Shown: piece by piece, positions 46,930-55,052 of the stretch
How the letters are laid out: each line of letters starts with the position of its first letter
Position numbering within the stretch: the first letter of the stretch is position 1
Assembly: GCF_002407245.1 (NCBI RefSeq)
Contig: NZ_CP010681.1
Span: 1,550,001-1,614,000 of the forward strand
Direction of reading: 5' to 3'
Length of the DNA stretch: 64,000 bases
Origin: Phaeobacter piscinae
Lineage (GTDB): Bacteria > Pseudomonadota > Alphaproteobacteria > Rhodobacterales > Rhodobacteraceae
Made by a program: the position numbers and the translations under genes
The notes under the pieces: generated by a model
What the model was told of the DNA's origin: nothing
Database searches by the model: none
What the model saw: the letters and a program-made list of their open reading frames with translations, nothing else

Positions 46930-46989
46930 GGTTCGGCGGACATTTCCTCCCTGTCAGACTGGGCCGTGCTTCGGGCACGGCCTTTTTTT
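46930..46989 (+). ncRNA. Candidate small RNA ending at 46989
   Basis: A C-rich stretch TTTCCTCCCTG (46943-46953), complementary to a ribosome-binding site, lies directly before a terminator (GGCCGTGC 46962-46969 with GCACGGCC 46975-46982, then seven T). The anti-Shine-Dalgarno layout recalls the CCUCCUCCC-loop (CcsR) small RNAs of Rhodobacter. The 5' end given is arbitrary. Confidence 0.4.
46962..46989 (+). terminator. Orphan Rho-independent terminator 1
   Basis: An 8-bp GC stem with loop TTCGG followed by TTTTTTT. No + strand gene lies upstream since livM, which has its own terminator. Confidence 0.8.
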
Positions 46990-47116
46990 GTGCCGTGTTT
47001 CCGGGCAGTCCGGGACATTGCGCCTGCACGTCAGGCGTGTTTCGTGCCCATTGCGCGCGCGTCACGCGAAGGCGTCAATTAATCCCTCAACTGCGACATT
47101 TTTTTCTCTTTGCATG

Positions 47117-47220
47117 TTGACCGATGGCCGACCCTTTCGTAACGTCCTCCCAATAACTAAGTCGGCCAGTCCGACGGGGAGAAAAAATACGAAAAAGGGG
47201 GCATTTTTGCTCCCTTTTTT
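47117..47220 (+). ncRNA. Candidate small RNA of about 70 nt with its promoter
   Basis: A promoter-like pair TTGACC (47117-47122), 17-nt spacer, TAACGT (47140-47145) would start a transcript near 47152. It contains a hairpin GTCGG/CCGAC (47161-47175), then GGGGAG, and ends in a terminator (47192-47219). Confidence 0.4.
47192..47220 (+). terminator. Orphan Rho-independent terminator 2
   Basis: AAAAAGGGGGC (47192-47202) pairs with GCTCCCTTTTT (47209-47219) with one G-U pair, loop ATTTTT, followed by T and GTTTT. Confidence 0.75.
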
Positions 47221-47361
47221 GTTTTAATCCAGCCGCTTCCATCTCTGACGTATAATCCGATCAATTCCCCGCCAGTGCTGGGGCGTCGGATGGTTATGGG
47301 ACTGACACCGGGTTTCGGGCATGCTACATCGGGCCGATAACACAGGATAGATGAGGCAATC

Positions 47362-48003
47362 ATGATCAAGTCCCTGACCCCGATGACCCTGGCCGCGCTG
47401 ATGGCGCTGCCGCTGCCCGTGATGGCGCAGGACACCGCTGGGGCGGCCGAGACAGAAGAGAGCCAGCCCGCCGCAGAGGCCACGACGGAGGCCCCCAAGG
47501 CCGATGACGTCTTGGATCTTGGCCAGCCCGTACAGGACGGCCCGCAACTGGGCCAGCGCTATTCCAAAGAAACCCACGGTGATTGGGATCTGGCCTGCGT
47601 CAAGACCGAAGAAGACAACGACCCCTGCTCACTGCTGCAGATCATGACCGATGCGTCCGGGAACCCGATGGCGGAGTTTTCGATGTTCCGGATCAATCAG
47701 GAAGGCAGCCAGGCCGTCGCCGGCGCCACGGTCATCGTTCCGCTGGAAACGCTGCTGCCAGCGGCGCTGACCATCTCCATCGATGGCGCACCGGGCAAAC
47801 GGTATAACTACTCGTTCTGCAACCCGATGGGCTGTGTGGCGCAGATTGGCCTTACCGAGACCGATATCGCAGCCTTCAAGAAAGGCAAGAAAGCCACATT
47901 GAGCCTGCGCCCGGCACCTGCCCCTGATCAGGTGATCAATATGGATTTGTCGCTAAGCGGCTTTACCGCCGGCTATAACGTTGTGGATGTGGTGAAACAG
48001 TAA
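47362..48003 (+). CDS. Invasion-associated locus B (IalB) family protein
   Basis: A 213-residue exported protein. The signal peptide is about residues 1-22 (MTLAALMALPLPVMAQ region). An acidic Ala/Glu linker (25-60) leads to the IalB domain: HGDWDLACVKTEEDNDPCSL, FRINQEGSQAVAGATVIVPL and the two-cysteine YSFCNPMGCVAQIGL. IalB was named in Bartonella, but homologues are common in free-living alphaproteobacteria, so the name does not imply virulence. The molecular role is unknown. A terminator follows after 28 bp. Confidence 0.88.
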   Translation: MIKSLTPMTLAALMALPLPVMAQDTAGAAETEESQPAAEATTEAPKADDVLDLGQPVQDGPQLGQRYSKETHGDWDLACVKTEEDNDPCSLLQIMTDASGNPMAEFSMFRINQEGSQAVAGATVIVPLETLLPAALTISIDGAPGKRYNYSFCNPMGCVAQIGLTETDIAAFKKGKKATLSLRPAPAPDQVINMDLSLSGFTAGYNVVDVVKQ

Positions 48004-48026
48004 ACCGTCCGGCACAGACGCCCGAA

Positions 48027-48070
48027 ACAGAAAACCGCCGCATCCGGGCTAGGATCGCGGCGGTTTTTTT
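48027..48070. terminator. Bidirectional terminator between ialB and the ketoacyl synthase gene
   Basis: A perfect 11-bp stem (AAAACCGCCGC 48031-48041 with GCGGCGGTTTT 48057-48067) with a T-run on the + strand and TTTTCTG on the - strand. Confidence 0.88.
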
Positions 48071-48101
48071 ATGTTATGCTGGTGGATATGGCGCTGGCCG
48101 T

Positions 48102-49310
48102 TCAGATCTTTCGCAGGGCCAGCACCGCGTTCAACCCGCCAAAGGCAAAGGCATTGCTGAGGGCGACAGTCACATCAGCCTGCCGTGCCTCATTCGGCAC
48201 CACATCAAGCGCGCATTCGGGATCGGGTTCCTCATAGCCGATGGTGGGCGCCACGATACCGTCGCGCAGCGCCATGATGCAGGCCAGCAGTTCCACCGCG
48301 CCTGTGCCGCCGATCAGATGGCCGTGCATGGACTTGGTGGAGGAGATCATCAAATTATCAGCATGCGGACCAAAGACATCGGCCACGGCCGCGCACTCTG
48401 TCTTGTCGTTGGCGGCAGTTCCGGTGCCATGGGCGTTGACATAGCCGACATCTTCGGGGTTCAGCCTCGCATCCTGCAAGGCGCCTGCAATGGCCCGCGC
48501 CGCGCCTTGTTTGCTGGGCATCACGATATCGGCGGCATCTGATGACATGGCAAAGCCGATGACCTCACAGATGATATCGGCGCCGCGGGAACGGGCGTGT
48601 TCGTAGTCTTCGAAAACAAAGACACCGGCCCCTTCGCCCTGCACCATCCCATTGCGATTGGCGCTGAAGGGGCGGCAGGCATCGCGTGACATCACCCGAA
48701 GCCCCTCCCAGGCCTTCACCCCGCCAAAGCACAGCATCGATTCAGATCCGCCTGTAATCATCACCGGCGCCATACCGGAGCGGACCATTTGAAACGCCTG
48801 TGCCATCGCATGATTGGAGGAGGCGCAGGCGGTGGAGACCGTGAAACTCGGCCCCTTCAGATTGTGCTCCATGGACACATGGCTGGCTGCGGCGTTGTTC
48901 ATCAACTTTGGAACGACGAAGGGATGGACCCGATTTTTCCCCGCCTCATAGACAGACCGATAGTTATCGTCCCAGGTCGAGACACCACCGCCTGCCGTGC
49001 CCAGTACCACGCCGGATTTCTGCGACAGCTCGCCATGAAATTCCAGACCCGATTGGTCTATCGCCTCTTTGGCGGCAGTCAATGTGAATTGGGTAAACCG
49101 GTCATAAAGGCTCATCTGTTGGCGATTAAAACGTCCCTCCGCCTCAAAGCCGCGCACCTGGCCCCCAATGCGGATGGACAGGCGATCAACATCCTGAAAC
49201 TCAAGTTCGCCAATGCCGCAGCGCCCTTCGGCCATGGAGGCCATGGTCTCGGACACGGTGTGGCCAAGCGCGTTGATCGTGCCCATCCCGGTGATGACAA
49301 CCCGGTTCAT
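48102..49310 (-). CDS. Beta-ketoacyl-ACP synthase (FabB/FabF family)
   Basis: A 402-residue condensing enzyme with the full Cys-His-His triad: C162 in SFTVSTACASSNHAMAQAF, H294 in VNAHGTGTAANDKTE and H331 in TKSMHGHLIGGTGAVE. It should elongate an acyl chain on ACP. It is the last gene of an operon with a dedicated ACP and an LpxD-like acyltransferase and not beside fabD/fabG, so it probably serves a special acyl product rather than bulk fatty acids. Spacing to the ACP gene is 28 bp. Confidence 0.92.
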   Translation of the reverse strand: MNRVVITGMGTINALGHTVSETMASMAEGRCGIGELEFQDVDRLSIRIGGQVRGFEAEGRFNRQQMSLYDRFTQFTLTAAKEAIDQSGLEFHGELSQKSGVVLGTAGGGVSTWDDNYRSVYEAGKNRVHPFVVPKLMNNAAASHVSMEHNLKGPSFTVSTACASSNHAMAQAFQMVRSGMAPVMITGGSESMLCFGGVKAWEGLRVMSRDACRPFSANRNGMVQGEGAGVFVFEDYEHARSRGADIICEVIGFAMSSDAADIVMPSKQGAARAIAGALQDARLNPEDVGYVNAHGTGTAANDKTECAAVADVFGPHADNLMISSTKSMHGHLIGGTGAVELLACIMALRDGIVAPTIGYEEPDPECALDVVPNEARQADVTVALSNAFAFGGLNAVLALRKI

Positions 49311-49338
49311 CCGTCGTCTCCAACCCGATCCCGCATAG

Positions 49339-49593
49339 TCATTTTTCTGAAATCAGCGTGTCGATACCTGCGATGATCGCCGCCACGTTGGAGATGTCGA
49401 AATCGCTTTTTTCCGGTTCATTGGCATTGAACGGAATGGTGATATCAAACTCTTCCTCGATGGCGAAGATGCTCTCAACGAGGCCGAGGCTGTCGATCCC
49501 CAGATCCTCCAGTGTGCTGTCGAGTGTCACATCCGACGGCTCCAGCACGGCCTGTTCGGCAATGATGGCGATGACCTTGTCCTGCGTGCTCAT
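49339..49593 (-). CDS. Specialised acyl carrier protein
   Basis: An 84-residue ACP. The phosphopantetheine serine is S35 in EDLGIDSLGLVESIFAIEEE. After the helix II region it carries an acidic insert (NANEPEKSDFDISN) not found in housekeeping AcpP, and the IFAIEEEFDITIP stretch resembles AcpXL, which carries very-long-chain acyl groups for lipid A in rhizobia. The ATG at 49593 has AGGGG upstream; the longer frame to 49626 has no such site. Genes for a ketoacyl synthase and LpxD-like acyltransferase flank it. Confidence 0.88.
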   Translation of the reverse strand: MSTQDKVIAIIAEQAVLEPSDVTLDSTLEDLGIDSLGLVESIFAIEEEFDITIPFNANEPEKSDFDISNVAAIIAGIDTLISEK

Positions 49594-49641
49594 AGGGGAC
49601 CCCTGATCAATGGTATTTTGCGTCATGTAGTGGCTGCGCCG

Positions 49642-50715
49642 TTATTTGAAAACCGCCTTCTTCAGCGCTTCAATGTCGCGCATCAGACGGCCCAGGCGCC
49701 GCTGCCCCTTATACATTTCGGTATGTGTCTCCATTTTGACAGCCGGATATCCCATCACCACGCGGCCTGCCGGAACATTGGACAGGATCTTGGTGCCGCC
49801 GCCTGCGATCACGCCATCACCGATGAAGAGATTGTCTGCAACGCCGGTCTGCCCGCCCAGAACCACGTTGTTGCCGATATCAACCGAACCGGAAATCCCG
49901 GTCTGTCCGCAGAGCAGGCAATCCCGGCCCACACGGGTGTTGTGGCCGACATGCACAAGGTTATCCAGCTTGCTGCCGTTGCCGATCACCGTGTTGCGGA
50001 TGGTGCCGTTGTCGATGGTACAGTTGCTGCCAAGTTCGACATCATCGCCTATCTCCACGGCCCCGAGCGAATGGATGCGCAGCCAGCTTTGCGCTTTGCT
50101 TTCGCCCTGATCGCCCATTGTTTTGCGGGCAGTTTCCACGCCTGACACCTCAGGGGTGACATAGGAAAACCCATCACCACCAACCCGCGCGCCGGGTTGG
50201 GCACGAAACCGGTCGCCGATTGTGGCGCGCGCGCCAATGCTGACGGATTCGCGCAGCTGGGCGTTCTGGCCCAGGGTCACATCCGCTCCGATGTGGCATT
50301 GTGGGCCGATCACCGAGCCTGCACCAATGCGCGCGCCTGCGGCGATCACCGCCAGCGGGCCAACACAGACGCCCTCACCCAGTTCGGCGGTAGGGTCGAC
50401 AACGGCACTGGGGTGAATGCCTGTGCCAAATCCCTGTCCGGGATCCAGCAGCCGGGTGATGCCGCCCATGGCCAAGCGGGGGCGTGGCGCAAAGATGGCC
50501 GCCTGTAGGCCCATAGTCTGCCAGTCGGCGCCTTCCCAGACCAGCGCCACACGGGCGCTGCCCTCGTCCAGGCTCTCGGCGTATTTGGGGGCCATCGCCA
50601 TCGCCAGATCATCCGGCCCGGCGTCCTGAGGTTCAGCGGCCCGCAGCACCGTCAGATCCAGATCTCCCTCAGCCTCTGCCTGAAGCGAGGCGGCGATTTC
50701 GCGGACTGTAAACAT
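49642..50715 (-). CDS. lpxD: LpxD-like UDP-3-O-acyl-glucosamine N-acyltransferase
   Basis: A 357-residue left-handed beta-helix acyltransferase. After an N-terminal uridine-binding-like domain (1-100) come hexapeptide repeats to about 320. GGDGFSYV (179-186) and the catalytic-histidine site LVHVGHNTRVG (H258) match LpxD. LpxD adds a 3-hydroxyacyl chain from ACP to UDP-acyl-glucosamine in lipid A synthesis. It is not beside lpxA, lpxB or fabZ here, so it may be a second copy with another sugar acceptor. The ATG at 50715 follows GGAAGGG. Confidence 0.87.
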   Translation of the reverse strand: MFTVREIAASLQAEAEGDLDLTVLRAAEPQDAGPDDLAMAMAPKYAESLDEGSARVALVWEGADWQTMGLQAAIFAPRPRLAMGGITRLLDPGQGFGTGIHPSAVVDPTAELGEGVCVGPLAVIAAGARIGAGSVIGPQCHIGADVTLGQNAQLRESVSIGARATIGDRFRAQPGARVGGDGFSYVTPEVSGVETARKTMGDQGESKAQSWLRIHSLGAVEIGDDVELGSNCTIDNGTIRNTVIGNGSKLDNLVHVGHNTRVGRDCLLCGQTGISGSVDIGNNVVLGGQTGVADNLFIGDGVIAGGGTKILSNVPAGRVVMGYPAVKMETHTEMYKGQRRLGRLMRDIEALKKAVFK

Positions 50716-50753
50716 GTCGGGCCCTTCCGGTCTGTTGCCTTTAGGCCCGAGGA

Positions 50754-52388
50754 TTACCCTTGTACGCCCGGCAACACCACCCCTGCCCGTTCCAGCGCGG
50801 CCCATACCTTGGCGTCACGGCCATAGATATCGCGACGGTACTCTGGCTGCCCCTTCGGCGTTACAAAGGCGGTGCGATAGATAATGTGTACCGGCACCTT
50901 CTGATCCAGAACGACCTTGGTCTCTTTTCCGCTGTTCAGGATGCGGTGAAAGAAGTCCTTGGGGTTTTCAGTCTGGCGCGCCAGCAGAGCATACGCAAAT
51001 TCAAAGGGTTGCGCGAGGCGGATACAGCCATGCGAGAAGGCGCGGACCTCCCGTTGAAAGAGGCTCTTCTGCGGCGTGTCATGCAGGTAGATATTGTATT
51101 TGTTCGGGAACATGAACTTGACCAGGCCAAGCGCGTTCTTACGGCTGGGTGGCTGGCGCATCGCAAAAGGGAACGTTCGCGCGGTATATTTGGAAAAATC
51201 AGCGGTGGCGCGATTCACCTTGCGGCCGCGGCTGTCGGTGATTTCGATGTGGCCGACCGCATTTGGGTTGTTGCGCAGCTTGGGCAGATATTCCTTGGTC
51301 ACGATGGAGCGTGGAACATACCAGCTGGGGTTGATGACCATATGCTCCATCTCGTCGGAGAACTCCGGCGAGCGTCGGTCTGCATTGTCTTTGCCAATGA
51401 CGGAGCGCGTCACAAAGGTCACTTCGCCGTTGTCGATAATCTTGGCAGTAAAGTCGGTTTGGTTCACCAGAACATGGCGGGTTCCGCGCTCCGGCGTCAG
51501 CCAGCGCTCACGCTCCATTGCGACAAGAACCGACTTCAGCCGCGCCGAGACCGGTTTGTTGATTTCCGCGAGGGTGCCGCCACCGGCAACACCATCAGCG
51601 TTAAGGCCATGGTCCGATTGGAACGCCTGAACCGCGCGTTCCAGCGCACCGTCATAGCTGCGCGCGGCACTGCGCGGAAGGTAGCCCATGGCGGTAAGGC
51701 GGTTGCGCAGCGCGATGACTGCGGGGCCGCTGTCTCCGCTCTCCAGTTTCTTGGCCGCGACCTGCGGCCCCCAACCACCTGCCTGCTGCAGCGCCTCCAG
51801 GCGCATCTTCTCACGCAGCAAGGCCTGATATTGGGCGCTTTGCGGGGCGAGGCTGCGCAGATAGGCAACCGGCGCCTGATCACGCATGCCAGCCAGGTAG
51901 GCGGCAAAATCAGGCTGATGTTTCTTGCGGACGATGCCATCATCAATTTGGCGCGGCTGCAGGAGCCCGGTTTGCAAATCACTGGCATAACCAACCAAGG
52001 CGCGGCTCATCGCTACCTCCGCCCGACCCAGATCACGCGTGGTCTGGACCGACTTCAATACGTCCATCAATGCGTTGATTTCCGATGTCCGATCCGGAAG
52101 CCCGTGCATCGGCGCCTCTCCCAAGGCACGGAACAATGCGGCGCGACGGGAACGGGCGGCATCATCACGCCCGGTCCAGATCGCGGTGTACCCCGCCTCA
52201 CGGTAGAACTGTGCCACCGGATCGCTGGCCGAGGCCGCCTCGGCAACCGCTTGCTTAAACGCGGTCACCTGTGCGGTCGCACCATCCGGTGCACCGAGTG
52301 CAAAGCCGCCAAGCGCAAGCGCAAACAGCCCCGCCTTCAGCGTCGGGCCAACAGTCGAAATGGCACGGGTCACAATGACAGGCGACAT
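50754..52388 (-). CDS. L,D-transpeptidase (YcbB type) with peptidoglycan-binding domain
   Basis: A 544-residue exported enzyme. The signal segment is about residues 15-40 (LKAGLFALALGGFALGAPDG). A helical region follows, then a PG_binding_1 domain near 215-275 (SGDSGPAVIALRNRLTAMGY), then the YkuD domain with AFSHGCIRLAQP, catalytic C455. It forms 3-3 cross-links in peptidoglycan in the periplasm. The ATG at 52388 starts just before the signal peptide; the longer frame to 52562 is not supported. It is the first gene of the operon with lpxD-like, ACP and KAS genes. Confidence 0.9.
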   Translation of the reverse strand: MSPVIVTRAISTVGPTLKAGLFALALGGFALGAPDGATAQVTAFKQAVAEAASASDPVAQFYREAGYTAIWTGRDDAARSRRAALFRALGEAPMHGLPDRTSEINALMDVLKSVQTTRDLGRAEVAMSRALVGYASDLQTGLLQPRQIDDGIVRKKHQPDFAAYLAGMRDQAPVAYLRSLAPQSAQYQALLREKMRLEALQQAGGWGPQVAAKKLESGDSGPAVIALRNRLTAMGYLPRSAARSYDGALERAVQAFQSDHGLNADGVAGGGTLAEINKPVSARLKSVLVAMERERWLTPERGTRHVLVNQTDFTAKIIDNGEVTFVTRSVIGKDNADRRSPEFSDEMEHMVINPSWYVPRSIVTKEYLPKLRNNPNAVGHIEITDSRGRKVNRATADFSKYTARTFPFAMRQPPSRKNALGLVKFMFPNKYNIYLHDTPQKSLFQREVRAFSHGCIRLAQPFEFAYALLARQTENPKDFFHRILNSGKETKVVLDQKVPVHIIYRTAFVTPKGQPEYRRDIYGRDAKVWAALERAGVVLPGVQG

Positions 52389-52756
52389 ATGGGTACGGTC
52401 CTCAAATGATTTGCTTTTCACAGTCTGTGGTTGCCTACATGAAATCCTGGTAAACGCCAGCCCTCGCTGTCCATTCACATTTTGATCAGCGCAAACAGGC
52501 AACAGGCACCTGCGTCTTATGGGTCGCAATAAGACGCATACGGCCCGTGGCGGCCACGACACATTGAGGGGAAATTAACCATTTATTTCCCTTTTGCGCA
52601 AAAAATTGCCGAAATTCACAGTTCATGTCGAGCTGCAACATTCAAAACTTGGCGCGCGATTCTGTATGTGCAATACAGTTCTCGCGTGGAAACAGGACCA
52701 CACGGTGTCCGTAACATCGGGCACAGGCAGAGACTTCAGGCGTACGGGACAGCGCA

Positions 52757-53332
52757 GTGACAACAGCTACTACTGAAAAATCGGGTTTCTCCCGTCGTGC
52801 CCTATTGGGTGCGTTTGCGGCAACAACATTGGTCGCCGCTCCAACCTTCTCCAATGCAGCCGGCTTCTTGCGCGGCGCGGGCGACATCCGGCGGATCCGA
52901 ATGTTCTCAGGCCGCACCGGTGAGCGGATCGATATGGTGTATTGGATTGACGGAAAATACATCAAGGACGCAGTGAAGGAAGTGAACCACTTCATGCGCG
53001 ATTGGCGAAACGATCAGGTCAAGGAGATCGATCTGCGCACCATTGATATCATGGCTGCATCGCATAACCTCCTTGATGTGAACGAACCCTATATGATGCT
53101 GTCGGGGTATCGCAGCCCGAAAACCAACGCCATGTTGCGCAGCCGGTCGCGTGGGGTAGCGAAAAATTCCCTTCACATGCGCGGTCAGGCGGCAGATTTG
53201 CGCCTGTCCTCTCGCTCGGTGACGCAAATGGCCAACGCGGCAAAAGCATGCCGTGCGGGTGGTGTCGGTAAATACCGCGGGTCGAACTTTGTACACATGG
53301 ACTGCGGTGTCGTTCGCAGCTGGAACGGCTGA
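52757..53332 (+). CDS. Tat-exported DUF882 / M15-type murein peptidase (YcbK-like)
   Basis: A 191-residue protein with a twin-arginine signal (SGFSRRALLGAFAATTLVAA, RR at 13-14). The mature domain is the Peptidase_M15_2 (DUF882) fold with MLSGYRSPKTNAMLR, H140 and D147 in LHMRGQAADLRL, and H180 in NFVHMDCG, the three likely zinc ligands. E. coli YcbK/MepK cleaves 3-3 cross-links made by L,D-transpeptidases. The start is GTG at 52757. It diverges from the L,D-transpeptidase gene, so both sides of 3-3 link turnover sit together. Confidence 0.9.
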   Translation: MTTATTEKSGFSRRALLGAFAATTLVAAPTFSNAAGFLRGAGDIRRIRMFSGRTGERIDMVYWIDGKYIKDAVKEVNHFMRDWRNDQVKEIDLRTIDIMAASHNLLDVNEPYMMLSGYRSPKTNAMLRSRSRGVAKNSLHMRGQAADLRLSSRSVTQMANAAKACRAGGVGKYRGSNFVHMDCGVVRSWNG

Positions 53333-53371
53333 TACCGCGACCATTTCTGACCGCCTGTCCCGAGGCTCTGC

Positions 53372-53404
53372 AAACCCATGTTGTGACGCAACATGGGTTT
53401 TTTG
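53372..53404 (+). terminator. Terminator after the M15-type peptidase gene
   Basis: A perfect 12-bp stem (AAACCCATGTTG 53372-53383 with CAACATGGGTTT 53389-53400), loop TGACG, followed by TTT. Confidence 0.85.
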
Positions 53405-53534
53405 CTGCGCGAGAACACGGTGCCCGAAAGGCGATTTTTCTGCGGAGTTCGCGGTGTGTCATGGGTGGTCCAAAGCAACTGCATACAGATGTACAAACGC
53501 CTGAATTGAATTATGGTTCCGGTGTTTTTTGCCA

Positions 53535-53563
53535 TTGCAGACCCACCCTGTGACGGCTATACG
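53535..53563 (+). promoter_or_regulatory. Promoter of the tRNA-Arg gene
   Basis: TTGCAG (53535-53540), a 17-nt spacer and TATACG (53558-53563), ending 10 bp before the mature tRNA. Confidence 0.6.
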
Positions 53564-53573
53564 ACGCATATAG

Positions 53574-53650
<77 letters not shown>

Positions 53651-53934
53651 GATCTCCCAAGTCAGAACTGATTGCTGAGCATGTGCGCTGTTCGCGTGCA
53701 GCTGAACGGCGAGGGCTTGCCGGTCTGAGCGGCGGAAGTGGACGCTGCTCCGCTCACGCACTATTATTGGTTAATCCCGACAAATCCGGGGCGGGAGAGA
53801 GCGGCCTGCGTCCATGATGGAATGGTTTTACCCGTGGGTCGCTCGTTTTTGCTCTGACCGATCTGGTCGCTTTGACTACGCGGTTTGCGTCTGTGCCTGC
53901 TGTTGGCCACGCGAAACGCGGTGCGGGCGTTCAC
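53651..53934. other. Gene-free interval after tRNA-Arg
   Basis: About 285 bp without a convincing gene or attachment-site duplication. The tRNA 3' end is not repeated nearby, so there is no sign of an integrated element. The interval ends at the - strand terminator of the methyltransferase gene. Confidence 0.5.
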
Positions 53935-53963
53935 AAAAAAGGTCAGACCGAAGCCTGACCTTT
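53935..53963 (-). terminator. Terminator of the one-carbon module
   Basis: AAAGGTCAG (53938-53946) pairs with CTGACCTTT (53955-53963). On the - strand the stem is followed by more T residues (TTTTTT with the stem end), then GTGAACG. Confidence 0.8.
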
Positions 53964-53987
53964 CTTATTCTTGTCGCTGATCCCGGA

Positions 53988-55049
53988 TCAGGCGCGGCGG
54001 CGGCGACCACCGGCGCGGCCTCCCCGGCCCCGGCCCTCTTCGCCTTCTTTTGCAGGCTCTTTGTTCGCCTTGATCCACTCCCCACCATGCGGGTCGTTGT
54101 TGGTCAGCAGGTTTGCGGCGCGGATGGCCTCCATTTCCTTGCCGGCGCGCGGCTTAGTGGAGCCCAGACCGAACATCTGAACAAAAGCTTCATCTTCCAT
54201 GCCATCGGGGAGGATGATGCCCGCGGCCTCAACTTCAGCTTTCTTCTCTGCGATCTTTTTCTGAGTGATCGGCAGAGCAACCGGGTTCATGATTGCGGAC
54301 GTCATGCCCGCGCCCATGGCCATCGGCAGGAAGGCGTTGTTGATGCCGTGACGGTTTGGCAGACCGAAGGAGACGTTGGAGGCACCACAGGTGGTGTTGA
54401 CGCCCAGCTCTTCGCGCAGACGACGGACCAGAGCAAAGACCTGCTGGCCGGCAGTCGCCATCGCGCCAATCGGCATCACAAGTGGATCCACCACGATATC
54501 ATGCGCCGGAATGCCGAAATCTGCGGCACGCTCGACAATCTTCTTTGCGACAGCGAAACGCACATCGGGATCTTCGGAAATTCCTGTGTCATCGTTGGAA
54601 ATCGCCACCACAGGCACGTTGTATTTCTTAACCAGCGGCAGAACATGCTCGAGACGCTCTTCCTCGCCGGTGACGGAGTTCAGCAGCGGGCGGCCTTCAG
54701 CGGCTTGCAGGCCGGCCTCAAGCGCGCCGGGCACCGAGGAGTCGATGCAGAGCGGCGTATCGGTGAGGCCCTGCACCAGCTCCACGATCTTGGTCATCAG
54801 CGGCGGTTCGGTTTCATTCGGGTTCGGGTTTGAGTTGTAGACAACGCCCGCATTGATATCGAGGATATTGGCTCCCGCCATCACCTGCGCGAGCGCGTCT
54901 TTCTCAACCGTGGAGAAATCACCCGCTTCCAGCTCGGCCGCCAGTTTCTTGCGGCCGGTGGGGTTGATCCGCTCACCGATCACGCAGAACGGCTCATCAA
55001 ATCCCAGGATTGCGGTTTTTGTCTTAGATTCTACGACAGTACGGGTCAT
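53988..55049 (-). CDS. Methyltetrahydrofolate:corrinoid methyltransferase with Arg/Gly-rich tail
   Basis: A 353-residue pterin-binding TIM barrel. Marks are FCVIGERINPTGRKKLAAEL, GANILDINAGVV, CIDSSVPGALEAGLQ and TTCGASNVSFGLPNRHGINN. It corresponds to the methyl-THF-binding module of MetH. In Phaeobacter-like Roseobacters methionine synthase is known to be split over separate proteins, and this gene beside metF fits that module; a role in demethylation of betaines is the alternative. The last 25 residues are EGEEGRGRGGRAGGRRRRA, a basic RG-rich tail absent from MetH. Confidence 0.9.
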   Translation of the reverse strand: MTRTVVESKTKTAILGFDEPFCVIGERINPTGRKKLAAELEAGDFSTVEKDALAQVMAGANILDINAGVVYNSNPNPNETEPPLMTKIVELVQGLTDTPLCIDSSVPGALEAGLQAAEGRPLLNSVTGEEERLEHVLPLVKKYNVPVVAISNDDTGISEDPDVRFAVAKKIVERAADFGIPAHDIVVDPLVMPIGAMATAGQQVFALVRRLREELGVNTTCGASNVSFGLPNRHGINNAFLPMAMGAGMTSAIMNPVALPITQKKIAEKKAEVEAAGIILPDGMEDEAFVQMFGLGSTKPRAGKEMEAIRAANLLTNNDPHGGEWIKANKEPAKEGEEGRGRGGRAGGRRRRA

Positions 55050-55052
55050 TGT

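Larger units (their letters stand above)
46819..47361. other. Divergent intergenic region with two orphan terminators
   Basis: This 540-bp gap between herA-like (-) and ialB (+) has no credible protein gene. It contains two + strand terminator hairpins (46962-46989 and 47192-47220) with no + strand gene before them, which suggests small non-coding RNAs. Confidence 0.6.

Noticed and set aside
50760..52409. A 549-codon + strand frame opposite the L,D-transpeptidase gene
   Set aside because: The - strand has a signal peptide, PG-binding domain and YkuD catalytic motif; the antisense frame matches no family and is very Arg/Gln-rich.
53814..54833. A 339-codon + strand frame after tRNA-Arg
   Set aside because: It is mostly antisense to the methyltetrahydrofolate methyltransferase gene and has no recognisable domain.
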